From Liolophura sinensis (Eukaryota > Mollusca > Polyplacophora > Chitonida > Chitonidae): a stretch of DNA of 60,000 nucleotides. Both the position numbers and the translations under genes were made by a program. Location of the stretch: positions 18,713,385-18,773,384 of the forward strand of contig NC_088295.1 of the NCBI RefSeq assembly GCF_032854445.1, given 5' to 3'. Positions 11,701-22,605 of the stretch are shown here, one piece after another. Numbering within the stretch: the first letter of the stretch is position 1; each line of letters starts with the position of its first letter. Below the pieces are notes generated by a model. It worked only from the letters and a program-made list of their open reading frames with translations. It was not told where the DNA came from and made no database searches.

Positions 11701-14700
11701 CACACCTGTCCGGCCGATCAACTCTCTACAGGATCTTGTTGATCAGAGTGACTTGCCAGTGTACTGCCTTACTGGAACTAACACTTATACAGTTCTCACA
11801 GTAAGACAATTCACAGTTCCTTAATATATAGATCAACTAACTTGTTCCATATATATAACAAGTTTATATCAGATCTTGAAATCAGCTGTAAAGATCTAGC
11901 ACAAATTTTCACAGTTGAGGCTAAAACATATAAACAAGCATGTTTAAGTCCAACCAGTGAGAAAAGCGGCTACTAGTTTTCGACCAACTGAAAGGTCATC
12001 AAAAGTTTCTAATGAAAACAGAGAAAGGAAGAAACCTTAAACTTTCCTATGTAGATGGCGAACTCTTTTCACGGTATCATGAAAATAAAATTTTCAAAAA
12101 CTCTAAATCAAAAAGTCATAATAGATATATCAATGGATAACCATAATCATGGGCATTCGGACGGAGAAGGACGTAGAGAGAAGCAGTCAAGAACGTGAAT
12201 TTAATCAGTGCACAAATCGTGTATCAGGCTACCTTATAAGTTGTCCTTGATCAAAGCTATGCATATTGAGTTGCGCTTTCATTCCAAGTGTGCAGATATC
12301 GAACGTGGCGATTGTATTTAACGCAAGACATAGGCTTACATATTTGTATACATATCTAAAAGGCCCCGTTTTATGCGAAAATAGAAACAATTGTAAAGCC
12401 AAACGCTTGATTCGGGGCACTTCGTCCATATTTACTCACAATAGAAGTACTTTCCGTACCTCTCCTGTGGAGAGTCTGTATGTTGAGGTAAACGAGCCTC
12501 CACTAGAGCTTCGAAGAACTGAACTATCCTTACAGTATATCACCAAGCTTAGAGCCAATCCATCCAAACCCAGCCTTTGATTGTGTCTTCCATCCGGAAT
12601 TTGAAGACTTATATGCTCAGAAGCCATCCATTGTTCCTCCACTGGGTGTCCGCATCCAGGAACATGTGCAAGCAGCTGGACTTGGGCTGGATCCTATCGC
12701 CCACGTACGCATCCAGGAAGATCCACCGTGGTTATGTCCTGAGCCTCAGATTTGATACCTCGCTCTCCTCCCTGAAGAAATCTTCCACCAACCCTTTAGT
12801 ATACCAACAGGAGTTTAGTAATATGTGTTCAAAGTTTCCATTTTATCACCGCATATTCACTGACGGCTCCAAGAATGATGATGGCGTGGCTTCTGCCGCT
12901 GTCCTTGAGCCCAGAACCATTTCAACCATTTCAAATTCCTGTTCTGTATTTACTGCGGAAGCCAAGGCAATTAGGTGCGCACTTCGTCAATTCCAGAGCT
13001 AGGAGGTAGCAGATTTCTTATCTGCTCTGACTCCCTTCCTGCCTCCAGGCAATTCGGGCTAGTTCGCCTGTACATCCAGACATTCTGTCTATCAGGGAGA
13101 TGTTTAGACGACTTAATGAAGATTTTATCATTGTCTTTTGTTGGGTGCCCGGATATATGGGTATCTCTGGGAATACTGCTGCAGATGAAGCCGCGAAGGC
13201 GGCTTTGCATTCCGTTACTACCCAAACTGACGTTCCATATTCGGACTTGCGTTCACTTATTTGCTCCTATATCAAGCGCTTGTTTCAGGCTCAATGGGAT
13301 GACAAGACAACCAACAAACTGCATGATATTCGTCAGTTTGTTGGTCCAACGCCTTCCTTTTCACGGCATCGTATCCGATCTTGTATTTAGAGGAGGTGTC
13401 GTATCGGTCACACACGTGTTACGCATGGGTATTTGTTGAAAGGAGAAGATGAAGTAAAGAGAAGTAAATGAATTATCCGTAGTAGATCGACTACTTGACG
13501 TTTTATTGTCGCGATAAAACTGAAATATTGTTGAAAGCGACGTTAAAACTTTCACTCACTCACTCACTCACAATAGAAGTACATTCTGTCTTTTCAATAT
13601 ACTACATTACTATTATAGGCTATAGCTGGTTTTCATGGGCAGCAGCCTGCACGCCAATCTTCAAAATATAGTAGCCCTACCACAACCTCATAGCCATAAA
13701 TACCGTGTGGAAGTTATTGACTTGATACGCATTTTGAGTAAAAAAAATAACACAATCGATGTTTATTTGTAGGTGCTGGATAATTTTTGTTCTGCTTCTG
13801 TTTCTTTTTCATTTTATTTTTTCCTTTGGAAATTATTGCCCCGACCATTGTCGGGGTGGTCGGGGCGCTTCCGCCGCCCATAAATAGAAGTACATTCATG
13901 GTAACATTTAAGGGAAGTTAATAGTGTAGATGTTAACCCTCAGTTTCCTAATGTTGCTCAGGAGCTACACATAACTCAATCCTTTCTAACTAGCACTGTT
14001 AATTAAAACTAATCCGAGTATCCCAATGTAGCTACAAGATAACATAATGCAGTTTGTAAATGGCCATATAGATGGCAGCACCGGTATGTCTTCACTGTAC
14101 CTGCTGAGGTCAACCAGTGCTGGTTCCATGTTGTCAGGGGAGACGTGTTTCGCATGTGACAATTCTGTCTATGATTTGGAAACAAAGGTACATATGCACA
14201 AACGTGATAGCTGTTTTTATTCTGCATATGACATCGAATAACTGGGACTAGCACCCTTTGAAAATTGTTGCAACATCTGCAGTGGTTTTTTTGATCTGTA
14301 CAGCCGACAGTCTCTGAAGCCTGTTACGTTTCTTTGCCATGACTACAAATTGTATAGAGGTTTGTGTACAATTCTACTTCGTTGAACATCAAATCAAGTT
14401 TGAAATCCAGCCCGATTAGTTTTGCATATTTAATTACTCTCCTGATTCTCAATGGTCGTTAATTTCCACCTTATAACAGCTCCAAATATTCTTATTTGGA
14501 ATATTCGCATTTTTGTGCGCAGTTATTTTTATGTAACCCCAGAATTAGTTCGAAAACTAATGAAGGGACCCATGAATGTTTTGTGTATTTGTAGTGGGAC
14601 TGAAGCTCTTTGAATTCGCTTGTTTCATCTTCTACAGATGGATCGTAAAAGATGGATCAATGTGGACGATGTGTTGGCAGTTGTTGTGGCTTCTGACAGC

Positions 14701-17700
14701 GAGTGTGATGAGCTGTCCGAGGATGGTGCTGGTGAGGAAGTAGGAAGAGATACCGGAGACACTGGCATTTCACTTCTCCCACCGAATATGGCTAGTTCTG
14801 ATCAGGATAAATGAAGCACACTGGCGTCCCAGTACAGTAAATACAAAATCACTAAACCCCAAAGGAAACATACAATTTTGACAAGCGTAGGCCATTTGTA
14901 CCACCGGAGAATGTTGATTTGTACCAGTTCCCGTGATACCAGAACCAAACTCTGAGCTTCCATCTTCTGAGTTCTACAAAATTTTTGTGACAGACGATCC
15001 GTTGGAAAGCGTTGTACTTGAAACTAACACGTATGTACTACAGAAGGATGGGGTCTATCTACAGCTTCTACCATTGAGCTCGAGGTGTTTTTTGGAGTCT
15101 TGTTCAAATGCCTGCTGTTGGGAATCATTGGTGTGAGGCGGTGTGCTGTGAGCCAGTTGCCGACAAGATGAGTAGGAATAGATTCTATAAGATTGCTTTA
15201 AGATTGTCTTTCCTTTGTTTAGAACAGTAAGTTCCAGTGAGGAACACCAATGTATTGATGAAATCATGGTAGCCTTCAAAGGCGGTTCAACCCTGAAACA
15301 GTACATGCAAAAAAAAACCCCTAAAAATGGGGTTTCAAGTTGTGGGCATGCTGTAGTTTATCCGTCTTCTGTCACGACTTTGCAATCTATCATGGTAAGG
15401 GACAGGGATCGACGAAGGGTATGCGCCAAATTGTGGTCTTGGTGAAAACATTACCTTACAGCTGTGTGAGTCACTGCCATCACCAATACAACATTTTCAG
15501 TGACATCTACTTCACTAACTTCGAAATGGCAGTACAAATTAGAAAACGAGATTTTGGTGAATTCACTGGTACTGTTCAGAGCTATAGGTGTCACGAGGCT
15601 CCCCTGAAAAGAAAGAAACAGGTTGGAGATATCGGTCGAGGCTCAGTGGACAGTGTATATAAGAAGGACAGAAATCTGGTCCATGCCAGACGGTATGACA
15701 AGAAAGCTGTGAGTGTTGAGCACGTTTACTGATATTGAGCCCATGGACAACGTCAATTGATATGGTAAGGTCGAGAAAAAACATGTAGAGGTGGAGAGAC
15801 TGGCAGTTGTAAGGGTTAACAGCTCCAGTGTGGGCGGCGTAGACTTGCTGGATATGATGTCCACGGTATATAAGAGACAGCTCAAAAGTAAGCGGTGTTA
15901 TCTCTACATCTTTTATCACACACTCACTATGTCTGTAGTTATTGCATGGTTTCTGTATGGAAGGGATTGTCGGCTAACAAACGCAAAAGGGAAATTGCCA
16001 GTGAAGAAATTTCAGGCCATGGCCTCGGATGCCCTCATCGCCCTAGGCCCTCTACCGCAATGTTCCTCCAGCCAAGAAGCAAAAGGTCAGCCCAGTCCTA
16101 GTTGCTGATGTAAGGTTGATATGGTGGACCACTGGCCAGTGCAGCCTGGAAAGCGGAACCACTGCCGATTCTGCCCGGGTGCATTTTCTTGGTGGCAGTT
16201 CATCTGTGTTTGTCCCATGACCGTATCTGCTTTGTAGCCTACTGTATTAGTGACTAAACAACACTTGCCCAGTTCATCCATTCTGCCACTCATATCACCC
16301 AATTTATAATCGCTTAACATATATGTAAATCCCGCAGTGAGATATATTGTTCCTTTTCTTTCGTGTAGGCATATATGTCTTACCTGCAGCCAAATATTTG
16401 GCAGTTGCTTGTGTAAAAATGAAAGTTGTACCCAGTTTTGTTTCTATGAAACAAAATCGGGTTTATGGTGAATAAAACTGCATGATAAATCATATTGGTA
16501 TTTGTTTATTGTAATAGCATAAATCCAATGTTACTTCTGTGTAACAGTTACATAACTGGTGAGTTTTCCATCAACGAACAACAATTACCAATGTTGCCTC
16601 TGAGCAACATTGCAGGTACAAGGTCATAGAGGTCAAAGCACTAAAAATGCCTTGTCAGCTCTGACATTTATCAAATGATGGCATGTGTATTAAAACAGCA
16701 TAAAAATCAACTTACTGGGTTAAATTTTGATGAGGGATTGTAGTATAGAGAGTCGAGAAGTCCCATGTGGATACATTTTTAAACCTCATAGGATTTTTCA
16801 AATCTAACTCTTCACTCAAGTCTTCGAATTGTTTGATATGTTGATGCATTGTACATTGGAATCTTTCGAATAATTCAACAATATCTTTTTCAAGGATATT
16901 ACAAGCTCACTTAACTGATCAACTTGGAATTTGTCTGTTTTGTTTTTGATTCTTTGAAAGAAAGAAATTTAAGGTATATCAATTGTTAGGAATTATATAA
17001 ACAACTTTTATTTCACATCTCCAGCAGTCTGAACGCCCACTATACAAGAATATTGATCGGCGTCTGAAGTCGCTATGTTCTATGACCGAGTTATTTGATG
17101 GTGTGGAGGATGGAAAGTATGCGACAATAGGTGATAGGGCTTTCATGGTCTACAGAGCGGCAAAATCTGTGGGGCGATAAGGGTTGCTGATGAGGGGTTT
17201 ATGGATTTTCTCTAGCTTTTATCATCACGAAAAAGTCTCCATACAGCGAGGCTATAAGCGTCAAGTGAGTGTCACATATATTCGTTTCAGTTATATACAT
17301 ATGGAGTATCATATTAGTAGAAGGTATAACGGTTATTCTTATGGATGTCTGTGTGGGTAGATTATGGATGCTTGGTGATTTAAGTCGTATTTACCGAGTT
17401 TTCGTTCATCTGGCGGCGAAGTGTCATTAGGTGTGTGTACATACATTGTGTCTTGTTGTGACAGGGCGAGACCATACGGCTAACGAGCTGCCGCCTCTGA
17501 AGTATTATATCGAAGACACCAGATATGATACCCTACCCAGTGGCCACACAATCGGTTATAATACCTGTTTATACGTCGAAACAGGCATTCGCATACCAGC
17601 AGTCAACACAAATAAGCCGACTCAGTTTTACTTTTATGAAAGGGCTTAGTCAATTTTTCTTTCTTCGCGTACTCCCAGTAGTCAGCTGAGTAAACCTTAT

Positions 17701-18148
17701 CCGACTAGCACACCTTAAAAGGTTACAAAGTTTTATAAGGAGATTCAGCTTACAAAGAAGTTAGTGTCATTAAAAAGTAATTCAGCAGACCGTATGGGAA
17801 ATTATATGCACCGATGATAACTAAGAGGCTTCCCTAGTAAGGTAATGTTGACAAAATTAAAGTAACAAATACTATTGTAAACTTGAAGTGTTGACTTTCG
17901 ATGTTAGCCAATTTGAATACCATATCAATGTTTCTCTTTGTTGTAGGCTAGAAAGGAAATGGTTAAGCCCCTTTCAATACTGCCCACCCAAGGAGGTCAA
18001 AGTTAACCGACTGGGACTAGACAAGCTTGGTGGGGTGTTTATTGTGTATGGAAGCGTTGTTCCTACGGCAGTTTTGGCGTGTTTACTGAAGACTTATCAG
18101 ATTCGTTGTCATAGATGGATAACATTGTCAAATGAGAAACATGGCTGA
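5220..18148 (+). CDS. Ionotropic glutamate receptor, copy A (first exon not found)
   Basis: A ligand-gated cation channel of the plasma membrane, recognised from its exons. Exons: 5220-5344, 5569-5793, about 6574-6746, 8033-8251, 8366-8466, 10846-10936, 11063-11390, 11583-11800, 17025-17264, 17291-17323 and 17947-18148. In order these give part of the amino-terminal domain, S1, M1, pore loop, M3, S2 and M4, ending at TGA. All splice sites from 8033 on follow GT/AG with matching phases. The signal-peptide exon and two amino-terminal-domain exons (equivalent to receptor B exons 4 and 6) were not located. There are three frame breaks: one in exon 5220-5344 and two in 17025-17264. Each is a single missing base in a G run, so the gene may be intact with assembly errors, or a young pseudogene. 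A SINE, a Penelope-like copy, a LINE and a piggyBac lie in its introns. Its subfamily (AMPA, kainate, other) cannot be assigned. Confidence 0.8.
6574..6746 (+). CDS. Receptor A, second-lobe exon of the amino-terminal domain
   Basis: The frame reads NLIVVISHLDTPPNSSRLMK, then CVLAKPGVA. Its spacing and hydrophobic strand pattern match receptor B exon 31104-31307 (RVWAYVTDLPEPGLLKQL) and receptor C exon 52660-52849 (KTVVTYDLTVGKARRLF). The donor is 'ctcacg|gtgcgt' after 6746. The acceptor is uncertain: 'attgtag' at about 6561 would leave a stop in frame, so the true start is probably nearer 6574. This identification is moderate because sequence identity is low. Confidence 0.5.
6885..7150 (-). 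repeat. tRNA-derived SINE, near full-length copy
   Basis: Reverse-oriented copy: on the plus strand it begins with the T-rich tail (tttatttatttaaatg), then 'gttttacgccgtactcaa', 'acggctgccagcattatgg', 'gagcccgggggaaac', and ends near the tRNA-like head at about 7147. A cleaner head with A-box-like and B-box-like sequence is at 36090-36297. It sits in an intron of receptor A. I recall this repeat from molluscan sequences; that is memory, not a search result. Confidence 0.7.
7487..7636. repeat. Two-copy tandem duplication, 75-base unit
   Basis: The block beginning 'ttctggtagaaaacatgtc' at 7487 recurs at 7562 with very few changes, through 'aaaattctgtaatcaaaaaa'. It lies within a receptor A intron and has no coding sign. 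Confidence 0.85.
8033..8466 (+). CDS. Receptor A, S1 ligand-binding exons (8033-8251 and 8366-8466)
   Basis: Exon 8033-8251 (73 codons, phase 0) reads NLYTVPVGLYTEIRPMGNW, later FGGVNLRIAVDK, the start of S1 where the ligand-binding domain leaves the amino-terminal linker. Exon 8366-8466 (101 bases, the same length as its receptor B counterpart) reads YVNRSESGNNSYHGMMVDML, then ELNFR, the S1 segment corresponding to GYCKDLLDELSKILGF in vertebrate receptors. Donors gtatgt and gtaatg and acceptors 'tttcaag' and 'acctag' are clear. Confidence 0.85.
9026..10075 (-). mobile_element. Penelope-like retroelement, copy 2
   Basis: Minus-strand frames 9502-9825 (NKAFFSSTTFKGYHSWD, CIGIPMGTNCAP) and 9086-9388 (RRLYDKRDSFSFDIVKYP, LVCQGYSIKRLHSKFL) are collinear pieces of the same reverse transcriptase as copy 1. 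Further upstream pieces reach about 10075 (YIWILKHSKYLTKELN). Frameshifts and deletions separate them, and the YIDD region is disrupted. It is inserted in a receptor A intron, antisense to that gene. The sequence past the QNLW end matches copy 3 for about 80 bases, so the element's 3' flank is conserved. Confidence 0.75.
10846..11390 (+). CDS. Receptor A, end of S1, M1 and pore-loop exons (10846-10936 and 11063-11390)
   Basis: The first exon (91 bases) reads VEAGDGFYGAKRADGLWSGT, the 'DGxYG...NGxWxG' block of iGluR S1. The second (328 bases) begins EADFGAVPFTVTKERSEAVD: it keeps the Pro-Thr-Arg residues (PFTxxxxR) that hold the amino-acid ligand. M1 follows (VWLSLIAALLIASVGLVFIS), then the pore loop FLIISSYFEQG. 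The residue at the Q/R/N site is Glu rather than the usual Gln, Arg or Asn. It exits in phase 1 at gtttgt, as in receptors B and C. Confidence 0.9.
11583..11800 (+). CDS. Receptor A, M3 exon
   Basis: 218 bases, the same length as the receptor B counterpart. It reads GPTFYPTSVSGRCLLSFW and then the M3 gate MYTAHLAAVLTVSTP, the counterpart of SYTANLAAFLT, with His in place of Asn. The exon continues into the start of S2 (PINSLQDLVDQ). Acceptor 'ctgacag', donor gtaaga. Confidence 0.9.
12451..13570 (+). mobile_element. 5'-truncated Jockey-type non-LTR retrotransposon with target-site duplication
   Basis: The element starts in coding sequence (FRTSPVESLYVEVNEPPLEL), continues through RNase H (YHRIFTDGSKND, FTAEAKAI, then FCWVPGYMGISGN) and the C-terminal RCRIGHTRVTHGYLL, and ends with the TCAC-type simple tail (cactcactcactcac). 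Frameshifts break it. The 17-base sequence 'actcacaatagaagtac' occurs at both ends (12434-12450 and 13566-13582), a target-site duplication expected from target-primed reverse transcription. It lies in the long receptor A intron between M3 and S2. Confidence 0.8.
13587..13882. mobile_element. Short insertion flanked by 15-base direct repeats
   Basis: 'aatagaagtacattc' flanks this segment (13572-13586 and 13883-13897) and overlaps the duplication made by the LINE next to it. The segment is about 296 bases; it contains a T-rich stretch and the palindromic 'ccgaccattgtcggggtggt'. No protein was recognised. It is probably an older insertion into which the LINE later landed. Confidence 0.45.
14640..16230 (+). 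pseudogene. Degenerate piggyBac-type transposase
   Basis: Pieces in order: an acidic N-terminus from ATG 14640 (VLAVVVASDSECDELSEDGA); a segment at 14930-15020; CIDEIMVAFKGGSTLKQYM at about 15252; FSDIYFTNFEM at about 15500; VGGVDLLDMMSTVYKRQ at about 15830; and a C-terminal Cys-rich end near 16140-16210. The three acidic residues expected of the piggyBac catalytic triad can be seen in IDE, SDIYF and GGVD. Multiple frameshifts and stops make it inactive. It lies in the receptor A intron, same strand. TTAA target sites and terminal inverted repeats were not convincingly located. Confidence 0.75.
17025..18148 (+). CDS. Receptor A, S2 and M4 exons (17025-17264, 17291-17323, 17947-18148)
   Basis: The S2 exon reads ERPLYKNIDRRLKSL, later YATIGDRAFMVYRAA; the Asp in IGD sits where the ligand-contacting acidic residue is expected. 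Two frame breaks follow, each in a G run (gtggggcg and gaggggttt), after which SLAFIITKKSPYSEAISV matches receptor B. The exon is 240 bases against 242 in B and C. A 33-base exon (acceptor 'gtttcag', donor gtataa) and the last exon join as SRRLERKWL, the usual helix before M4. M4 is LGGVFIVYGSVVPTAVLACL, with a short tail to TGA at 18146-18148. Confidence 0.8.
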
Positions 18149-20440
18149 TTCTTATACCATAACGAAGTTTCCAGACATGACGACAACCAGAGTCACAAAA
18201 TAGGCACTCCTTAGACGCACTAGTTATAGGGACTATTTACTGATTTATTTATTTGATTGGTGTTTTAAGGCGTACTCAATATGTTTAAGGAGGTAAGGAG
18301 CAAGGGTTAACAAATGTGACGGATGAATACTCTTTTTCGACTGGATATGATTAAAATCAAGTGTTGCGAAAATCAAGTCCCAAAACTTTGTTACATACAT
18401 TGTCACCAAGTAAAAAGCAATAAAAAGTTTCCAAAAGTCTGTAGTCAAAATCAGTTCACGTATTGTTAAAATCTATAACTAACTGTTCCCTGCATATGCA
18501 TTTATAATTGTCCAATGAACTAGTCACCTTAAGGTACATTGAATGCTCTATGCCTTGGGCAGTCTATGTTTCCGGAGCATGTCTTTTTAGTGTGTTCACC
18601 AGTGTGTGGAAGACAACAAGTCACACAGATTCTGTAGAATTCTCAAGCTTTAGAATAACTGCACGGAGATTCACTCTTCAGGTATTGTTTATCTTTAGTT
18701 TATGTGGCAGTTGTACAGACTAGGGTGACCCTATTGTTAGTTAATGAGCTCCTTCTCAGATGTTCTTTGTGAAAAGCTGCCTCGTCAATGAATTGACATC
18801 ACTTCACCACGTGACACCACAAGTTTAAAATTCCCCGTGCTGAACCGGTTGATCCAGTGCATTATCGGTAGGGATGTTGAATCTGTGTAAGCTGAAAATA
18901 ATCCTGTTCTGAACTGTATACGGAATTATATGAAAATCTAATACAGAATCTATTAAATCGATTTCAGAATCTGGTCATTTACAGTTCTAAGCCATTTGAG
19001 ATTTAACCGCATGTTTTCGATGTGACTATATAAGTATGTCTAGTTTGTGTGCGTGGCTAATGCCTAAATTATAGTTATCAAGATGAAAGAAAAATCTTGT
19101 TCTTTAAATGTGTTGATTTGTGACTGCTTTGGCTGATGGTATTTTATGAACAATCATTATACTTATACCGCATCTATATATGTACTGCACTGTGTGTGAA
19201 TTAATTAGCATTCTGTGCATTACTTGATGGTAAAGTTTGGATGTTAACTCTAGATCAGTGATAAATACATTTCTAAATTTTTAAATTTAAACTACAAGTT
19301 TAAATTACTCAGACAATTTTACATGATGCACTGAAATTCTCTGATTACTATGTGATGTAGTATTTTAGTGTGATTCTTAGTGATAAGTTTGTTCATATTT
19401 TTATTGTGTTATATTTATATGAGAAAAAGGTAAAAGGTGTTCATTCAAAAGACATGTAGTTGTATTTTAAAGTGAATATGAGATTTAGCAACTATCTAGT
19501 TTTATTGTGATATTCATAATATTTAAACATTATTGTTCATTGATCCGTGTTATTTCATTCATGTAATGGGATGCAGATTTCTGTATATTGTTTGTAATTG
19601 GCTATAAAATGTTTTAATGTGTTTGTGTACATTTTTCAGAATGCCCTGTTTATCTAATGAGGATAATATGCACTGTTTTCGGAACCGAGTTGTGTTATCT
19701 GTCACTCGAATCATACCATGAGTCATTTACAGTCTCCCAATTCCAAAAGAATTGTAGGATAAAAGTAACGCCCAGAACGACAAAAGTGAGGACAAAATCT
19801 TGTTTTTTTCCCCACAATGTTCAGTCCGTTTACTCATGTTTTCTCTCCGCAAACGCTATTGTCTGACTGCCACCAATATATTGCCGTTGACCCAGATCTT
19901 CAAATTTGGTACATCATGTGGCCTTTATGCATGAGTGTGATGTGTATATTTTACGTAACTGGTACGGCGCACTGAGTTAAACATGTGCACGGGGCTGGTT
20001 TAATGTACTATAACTTTGTACAGATTGCGTCATTACAAATTTAAATTTCACAATACAATAAACGCAAAACATATTTATCTTCATGATACCGTCAACATAT
20101 AAATTATAATATATTTATTTGCTTACTTATAATAAGCATAAACACATATCTATGTTGTTATTGTTTTGTTATTTATCAACATATGTTGAGAAATTAATAT
20201 TGAATTGAAAATGTGAACTGAAGTGTTCCATTATTTCAACATTCGTTACCCAGTGTTTATGAATTTGATACAGAATACAACACGGTCGCAAAGCATTTAC
20301 ACAAGGAAACCAAATAAAATCCAGTATCAAACTATTGTTAACCTAATTTTGTGTGTTTCAGTTATTTTTTTTTTTCGTACGTAATTCAAACTTTAATTAC
20401 GTTTAAACAGTTGAGCTCCCCACTTTTGTTGTCGTTTTGC
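18149..20440. other. Intergenic stretch, no gene recognised
   Basis: Very AT-rich sequence after receptor A. A short SINE-tail relic ('gattggtgttttaaggcgtactcaa') is at about 18254-18279. No splice-bounded coding segment, RNA gene or tandem array was recognised. Confidence 0.5.
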
Positions 20441-20450
20441 TGATGCCAGA

Positions 20451-20606
20451 GTTTGGGAAAAACTTTTGATCTGCCCGAACTCTCGCCTCCAGCGACGAGC
20501 GACCTCCCCGGCTCCCTGTCAGTGTGGTCGCTGTTTGACACCGTCTTTCTCACCGAAGCCTACCCTGATACAGCGTCTTTGCTGAAATATGAAAGCAACC
20601 CTGCAG
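20451..20606 (+). other. Isolated GC-rich coding-like segment, unrecognised
   Basis: The frame reads GKTFDLPELSPPATSDLPG, then VWSLFDTVFLTEAYPDTASL, and stops being coding-like at a possible donor (gcag|gtgtgt). Composition contrasts with the AT-rich surroundings. The pattern of a tryptophan-led helix followed by P-D-x-A-x-LLKY faintly recalls the gag-like region of some retroelements. That is a weak impression and could be wrong; a lost exon of an unrelated gene is equally possible. Confidence 0.3.
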
Positions 20607-20906
20607 GTGTGTTATTTTACAGTGCTATATGTTATAGTGGGAATTGTTTTCGAGAAACAAACGTATTCTTTTTATTATTCTATCCTAGTCGTGAAGCACG
20701 TTCGTAATATTTAGCATCGCATTTTAACACCCCCTGTAAAACACATTATGGTTTGGTCGAGAATTAGGTCACGCCCCTTTAGAACGTTCGGTTGGACAAA
20801 AACAACGTGTCAGGGAAAGTGGGGGCGTTTTTTGCTGTTAATCTATACCGCAATGGCGTTTTTTAATAATTACGAAAACATTTTGCTGCTACCAAGATAA
20901 TAGAAT

Positions 20907-21037
20907 AGAAATAATGTTCCCGTCAGGGTAATCTAACGGTAGTTTGACATCAAAGCCTTCGACCTAAAATATAAACTCTTCCACATCGATTTGATGTAAA
21001 ACTACCGTTAGACTACCCTGGCGCGAACATTATTTCT
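20907..21037. repeat. Hairpin-type MITE
   Basis: About 131 bases with nearly complete inverted symmetry. The left arm starts 'agaaataatgttc' and contains 'taatctaacggtagttt'; the right arm contains 'aaactaccgttagactacc' and ends 'gaacattatttct'. The loop holds about 30 bases. There is no coding capacity. Both the size and symmetry fit a non-autonomous DNA transposon. Confidence 0.75.
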
Positions 21038-21769
21038 TAAGTATACGGGTAGTGTATGCTCGATCATGTTTACGTTTGCATGTATCTGAGCTATGTGATT
21101 GTTGTTCAGACATATTAGTTCCAAAAAAATAATACTTATTTCCATAAAACAAACATGTGACAGGTCTGTATATCTGCGAGTTTCGTCAAATTGTTTCGGA
21201 GCTTCGATAGCGTTAATATGTGAGCGTATGCCTGTTCAATAGTAAGTACGGCACTTGTGGTTGGTCAGGTGCTTGACGAACCATGATGTTCTTTGAAAGA
21301 TGAGACAATTGTCGCATCAAGAGCTGTTGATGGTTCGTGTTATGGGATTATATTGGATTTATTCAGGTAAGTCTTTTCAAAAGAAATATAAAAAGTAACT
21401 GATGTTATTTGACACTCAAGTAACACTCGATGTAAATCAAACTATGTTTCACATTTTTATTTGAAAAATGCAGTTCTATGGATTCTACAAAATGAGCTAG
21501 TCTATATACCATACAGCCAACGCCATGAATGTTTGATGCACGTTTGATGTACGTTAATATACTTGTCTTGATGTACCAAAGATTGCTGAGATAAAGTTCA
21601 CAAGAACGTCGAACATACACGATATAAAAAAGATGTGTGAAACCGAAGTTTGGTATAATTCATCAATATTTTCAGTAATCGAGATTTGCTTGATTTAGTT
21701 ATTTTTATTACCTTTGAACTTTAGCTGGAGTCGCTCATCTGTAAAGCCCAGATTTTATGTAGAGGTGAC

Positions 21770-22050
21770 TCCTGTGTGTTGTGTGACGATTTCAATCAAC
21801 GTCGCAAGTTATTACTGCCTATGTCAAGGTTATTCCATCAAACGCCTTCACCTCAATTTTCTAAAGTTTTATAATGAATATAATTCTCTTGTAAGTAAAT
21901 ATGGACAGAGCGTCCAGAATCTCTGGCGCTCTGCTTCAAGATTGTGTCTAATTCCGTTTATCCCGGGGCTAGGGCCGTATATTGACAGTGTTGAATTAGA
22001 CCGCCATGTTGGATATATGAACAGTTTCAATCAAAGCACAACTTAGGTAA
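21770..22050 (+). mobile_element. Penelope-like retroelement, copy 3 (C-terminal remnant)
   Basis: The frame reads CQGYSIKRLHLNFLKFYNEY, then SLVSKYGQSVQNLW, and remains open through a further 45 residues (about RSASRLCLIPFIPGLGPYID and beyond) to a TAG near 22046. It keeps the longest open C-terminal extension of the three copies, matching copy 2 downstream of QNLW. The 5' part is lost. Confidence 0.7.
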
Positions 22051-22605
22051 ATATTTCCTTGCCGACAACTAATATCATAGCATAGTACACGACCTGAATA
22101 CTGATTTCATTCAGTCGTCTAGAACATACCTTGCGTCTTTCTAACATGGTTGAAAATTGTTGACGGCCTCTTAGCATGATTCCATCTTATTTTCGTGCTT
22201 TACATACTTTCTCAGTTCTTTGGTGGTTTGTGTAATGCGTCGTTTGGGGGACTTTGCCTTACGAATATTGACCTGGAACGTCCTTATTTGTTGGTATACG
22301 AATGTCTGTTTCGACATATAGATCAATTTAATTTTAGTCATGACGTGTCACCTCTCTCCATCTCGTTGATAATCTTCGTGTGATAAGGGGGTTAGGTTAA
22401 CGAGTGAGGGAATTAGGTGAGAGCTTGGAGGGCCCGGCTTCACCACGATAGGCACCTTATACACCTCCTGGTCTAAAGGATACCTTATCATGTGTGAACC
22501 AGTTGCGAACCTGTGACATTCTGACGGAAACAGTTTAGAAATGACCGATCATTGGCTTGAAGATGTTGGGTAGAGTGGTGCATTAAATTAGTAAAAATGC
22601 AGATA

